From contig NZ_CP069812.1 in the NCBI RefSeq assembly GCF_016894385.1, positions 1,364,001 to 1,428,000 of the forward strand: a stretch of DNA of 64,000 nucleotides, in the 5' to 3' direction. Below, piece after piece: positions 60,883-64,000 of the stretch. Position 1 is the first letter of the stretch. Each line of letters starts with the position of its first letter. The stretch comes from Cupriavidus oxalaticus. GTDB lineage: Bacteria > Pseudomonadota > Gammaproteobacteria > Burkholderiales > Burkholderiaceae. The position numbers and the translations under genes were made by a program. A model generated the notes under the pieces. It made no database searches, was not told the origin of the DNA, and saw only the letters and a list, made by a program, of their open reading frames with translations.

Positions 60883-63800
60883 ATGGATCATTCCCGCTTC
60901 AACCTGTCGCGCTGGGCGCTCGAGCACCAGCCGCTGACCCGTTACCTGCTGGTGGTGCTGCTGCTCGGCGGCCTGCTGGCATTCTTCCAGCTGGGCCAGG
61001 ACGAGGACCCGCCCTTTACCTTCCGCGTGATGGTGGTGCAGGCGTTCTGGCCGGGCGCCACCGCCGAGCAGATCGCGGTGCAGGTCACCGACAAGATCGA
61101 ACGCCAGCTGCAGGAAGTGCCTTACGCCGACAAGATCCGCAGCTTCTCCAAGCCCGGCGAGACCACGGTGATCTTCCAGCTCAAGGACACCTCGCCGGCG
61201 AAGGAGACCGCGCAGATCTGGTACACCGTGCGCAAGAAGATCGGCGATATCCAGCAGACGCTGCCCGCGGGCGTGCGCGGGCCATTCTTCAACGACGAGT
61301 TCGGCGACGTCTACGGCACCATCTATGCGCTGTCGGCAGACGGCTTCAACTACAAGGAACTGCGCGAGTACGCCGACCTGGTGCGGCAAGAGTTGCTGCG
61401 CGTGCCGTCGGTGGCCAAGGTGTCGCTGATCGGGCTGCAGGACGAGAAGGTCTATATCGAGTTCAACCAGGCGCGCTTTGCCCAGCTCGGGCTGGACATC
61501 AATGCCATCGCCGACCAGATCTCGCAGCAGAACAATCTGACCGGCAGCGGCGTGCTGGTCACGCCGAGCGACAACCTGCAGGTGCGCCTGTCCGGCCAGT
61601 TCGCCAGCGTCGGGGACCTGGAGAACCTGGTGCTGCGCGGGCCCAACGGCATCGCCAATATCCGCCTCGGCGACATCGCGCATGTGTACCGCGGCTATGT
61701 CGACCCCACCCAGACACGGATGCGCTTCAACGGCAAGGACGTGATCGGCCTGGGCATCTCGATGCAGAAGGGCGGCGACATCATCCAGCTCGGCAAGGAC
61801 CTGCGCGCGGCGTTCGAGAAGCTGCGCGGCCAGCTGCCGGTTGGCATCGAGATGGACCAGGTGCAGGACCAGCCCAGGGCGGTCAGGCAATCGGTGGGCG
61901 AGTTCGTGCGCGTGCTGATCGAGGCCGTGGTGATCGTGCTGGCGGTCAGCTTCGTCGCGCTGGGCCTGCATACGCGGCCGCTGCGGCTGGACGTGCGGCC
62001 CGGGCTGGTGGTGGCGCTGACGATTCCGCTGGTGCTGGCGGTGACCTTCCTGTTCATGCACATCTTCGGCATCGGCCTGCACAAGATCTCGCTGGGCGCG
62101 CTGATCGTGGCGCTGGGGCTGCTGGTCGACGACGCCATCATCGCGGTCGAGATGATGGTGCGCAAGCTGGAAGAGGGCTTCTCCAAGATGGAGGCGGCCA
62201 CTTTTGCCTACACCTCGACGGCGATGCCGATGCTGACCGGCACGCTGATCACGGCGGCGGGCTTCCTGCCGGTGGGGCTGGCGCGCTCGACGGTGGGCGA
62301 GTACACCTTCGCCATCTTTGCCGTGACCGCGCTGGCGCTGGTGCTGTCGTGGCTGGCGGCGGTGTATTTCACGCCTTACCTCGGCTACCTGCTGCTCAGG
62401 ACGCGCGGGCCGGGCGCCGGCGAGCATCATGAAGTGTTCGATACCCCGTTCTACGCGCGCTTCCGCCGGCTGGTGGACTGGTGCGTGACCTGGCGCAAGA
62501 CGGTGATCGCCATCACGCTGGCGATGTTCGTGCTGGGCATCTACGCGTTCAAGTTCGTCGAGAAGCAGTTCTTCCCCGACTCCAGCCGGCCCGAGCTGAT
62601 GGTGGAGCTGTGGATGCCGGAAGGCACCAGCTTTGTCCAGATGGAAGCCGAAGCCAGGCGCTTCGAGCGCCTGGTGGGCAAGGACAAGCAGGTGGAGAGC
62701 CTGACCACCTTCGTCGGCACCGGCGCGCCGCGCTTCTACCTGCCGCTCGACCAGATCTTCCCGCAGAGCAATGTGGCGCAGGTGATCGTGATGCCGGTCA
62801 GCACCGAGGTGCGCGATGCCCTGCGCCGTCGCATCATCGCGCTGCTCGACGCCGAGTTCCCGTACCTGCGCGGCCGCGTCAAGCTGCTGCCGAACGGCCC
62901 GCCGGTGGCGTATCCGGTGCAGTTCCGCGTGATCGGCCCGGAGGCGGGCGCGGTGCGCCAGCTGGCCGACCAGGTCAAGGCCATGATGCGCGCGAACCCG
63001 AACACGGTTGGCGTCAACGACAACTGGAACGAGAACGTCAAGATGCTGCGCCTGGAGATCGACCAGGACAAGGCGCGCGCGCTGGGCGTGACCACCAGCG
63101 CGATCGCGCGCGTGACGCAGACCGTGCTGACCGGCGTGCCGGTGGGCCAGTATCGCGACGGCGACAAGCTGATCGAGATCCTGATGCGCACGCCGCGCAA
63201 CGAGCGCGATGCGATGTCCGACCTGAACAACGTGCTGGTGCCGACCAATACCGGCCGCACCGTGCCGCTGACCCAGGTGGCACGCGTGGCGTTGAGGTCG
63301 GAGCCCGGCGTGGTCTGGCGCGAGAACCGCGACTTCGGCGTGACCGTGCAGGCGGACGTGGTCGACGGCATCCAGGGTCCGACCGTGACCGCGCAGATCA
63401 ACCCGCAGCTGGACCAGTTGCGCGCGCAGCTGCCGGCGGGTTACCGCATCACCGTGGCCGGGGCGGAAGAAGAAAGCGGCAAGGCCGGCGCGTCGATCGC
63501 CGCGCAGCTGCCGCTGTGCATCTTCCTGATCTTCACGCTGCTGATGCTGCAGCTGCACAGCTTCTCGCGCGCGCTGATGGTGTTCCTGACCGGCCCGCTG
63601 GGCCTGATCGGCGCCGCCGCGACGCTGTTGCTGCTGCGCGCGCCGATGGGGTTTGTGGCGCAGCTGGGCATTACCGCGCTGCTGGGCATGATCATCCGCA
63701 ACTCGGTGATCCTGGTCGACCAGATCGAGCAGGACATCAGCGCGGGCGTGCCGCCCTGGACCGCCATCGTCGAAGCGGCGGTACGCCGTTTCCGCCCGAT

Positions 63801-63996
63801 CATCCTGACCGCGGCGGCGGCGGTGCTGGCGATGATCCCGCTGTCGCGCTCGATGTTCTGGGGACCGATGGCGGTGGCGATCATGGGCGGGCTGATCATT
63901 GCCACCGTGCTGACGCTGCTGTTCCTGCCGGCGCTGTATGCGGCGTGGTTCCGCATCAAGCGGCCCGAGGCAGGGGTTGGGGCGCTGGCAGGCTGA
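60883..63996 (+). CDS. RND-family efflux transporter (AcrB/HAE1-like)
   Basis: This is an inner-membrane proton-driven pump, 1037 residues, complete. Twelve spans are arranged in the usual way: one at residues ~20-40, large periplasmic loops at ~40-335 and ~560-870, and two blocks of helices. Helix 4 has the proton-relay acidic pair in LGLLVDDAIIAVEMMVRKLE. The sequence RSFSKPGETTVIFQLKDTSP is of the type found in pumps with EDPPF-type starts (QLGQDEDPPFTFRVMV), a branch separate from AcrB proper; the substrate is unknown. No outer-membrane channel gene follows before the window ends, so TolC-type partners must be elsewhere or downstream. Confidence 0.94.
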   Translation: MDHSRFNLSRWALEHQPLTRYLLVVLLLGGLLAFFQLGQDEDPPFTFRVMVVQAFWPGATAEQIAVQVTDKIERQLQEVPYADKIRSFSKPGETTVIFQLKDTSPAKETAQIWYTVRKKIGDIQQTLPAGVRGPFFNDEFGDVYGTIYALSADGFNYKELREYADLVRQELLRVPSVAKVSLIGLQDEKVYIEFNQARFAQLGLDINAIADQISQQNNLTGSGVLVTPSDNLQVRLSGQFASVGDLENLVLRGPNGIANIRLGDIAHVYRGYVDPTQTRMRFNGKDVIGLGISMQKGGDIIQLGKDLRAAFEKLRGQLPVGIEMDQVQDQPRAVRQSVGEFVRVLIEAVVIVLAVSFVALGLHTRPLRLDVRPGLVVALTIPLVLAVTFLFMHIFGIGLHKISLGALIVALGLLVDDAIIAVEMMVRKLEEGFSKMEAATFAYTSTAMPMLTGTLITAAGFLPVGLARSTVGEYTFAIFAVTALALVLSWLAAVYFTPYLGYLLLRTRGPGAGEHHEVFDTPFYARFRRLVDWCVTWRKTVIAITLAMFVLGIYAFKFVEKQFFPDSSRPELMVELWMPEGTSFVQMEAEARRFERLVGKDKQVESLTTFVGTGAPRFYLPLDQIFPQSNVAQVIVMPVSTEVRDALRRRIIALLDAEFPYLRGRVKLLPNGPPVAYPVQFRVIGPEAGAVRQLADQVKAMMRANPNTVGVNDNWNENVKMLRLEIDQDKARALGVTTSAIARVTQTVLTGVPVGQYRDGDKLIEILMRTPRNERDAMSDLNNVLVPTNTGRTVPLTQVARVALRSEPGVVWRENRDFGVTVQADVVDGIQGPTVTAQINPQLDQLRAQLPAGYRITVAGAEEESGKAGASIAAQLPLCIFLIFTLLMLQLHSFSRALMVFLTGPLGLIGAAATLLLLRAPMGFVAQLGITALLGMIIRNSVILVDQIEQDISAGVPPWTAIVEAAVRRFRPIILTAAAAVLAMIPLSRSMFWGPMAVAIMGGLIIATVLTLLFLPALYAAWFRIKRPEAGVGALAG

Positions 63997-64000
63997 CGAT

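Noticed and set aside
60862..63558. 898-codon minus-strand frame opposite the RND transporter
   Set aside because: Its low-complexity His/Arg/Gln/Leu composition marks it as a shadow of the transporter gene.

Overview
This is a 64 kb piece of a GC-rich beta-proteobacterial chromosome, most probably Cupriavidus. The polyhydroxybutyrate genes phaC1-phaA-phaB1-phaR are recognisable almost residue for residue as those of Cupriavidus necator H16, with the same lengths and catalytic residues (PhaC C319/D480/H508; PhaA C88/H349/C379). PhaC nevertheless differs from the H16 protein as I remember it at many scattered positions, so a sister species such as C. taiwanensis is more likely than H16 itself. 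I see no insertion sequence, prophage, CRISPR array, tRNA or rRNA. The region is mostly ordinary core genome.

Layout. 1-6.9 kb: aerobic benzoyl-CoA (box) pathway, with boxB (cut by the left edge), boxC and the regulator boxR on the minus strand, and divergently benzoate-CoA ligase plus an alpha/beta hydrolase. 7.0-11.9 kb: a branched-chain-amino-acid-type ABC importer (binding protein, two permeases, two ATPases), probably for an aromatic acid, with a REP-like inverted pair after the binding-protein gene. 12.2-16.3 kb: potassium transporter Kup, a small exported repeat protein and a hydrolase-LuxR fusion. 16.4-21.5 kb: ArnA-dehydrogenase-like and ArnT-like genes divergent from a PmrAB-like two-component system, with a PmrA-box-like site between them. 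21.5-30.6 kb: housekeeping genes tex, a coiled-coil exported protein, a YdcH-type protein, a DinG-family helicase, bamD, rluD, the laccase-domain gene and a small membrane protein.

30.6-39.9 kb: the polyester block. It has the phaC1 promoter, phaC1, phaA, phaB1, phaR, then dusC and rimO, then the second thiolase bktB. 39.9-47 kb: an exported protein, metC, DUF2789, an iron-regulated PepSY/DUF3649/DUF3325 operon behind a Fur-box-like site, serB, a remnant of an M20 amidohydrolase, and argE. 47-54 kb: mfd, ispD, ispF, a GNAT acetyltransferase and ahpC/ahpD. 54.4-64 kb: an EnvZ/OmpR-type (RisS/RisA-like) pair, a small exported protein, an M20 amidase/carbamoylase, hpnD and an RND efflux pair with a strong promoter overlapped by a TetR-type operator-like palindrome.

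I found no wholly new multi-gene system. The most interesting signals are small: shared BoxR-type TGCA motifs at both box promoters, the PmrA-box-like and Fur-box-like sites, a 9-bp in-frame microsatellite forming the end of ispD, a decaying amidohydrolase tail beside a half REP element, a four-repeat exported protein, and two copies of a CTGACCGG(T/C)CAG palindrome in front of unrelated genes. All calls come from reading the sequence and recalled family knowledge; no database search was run.
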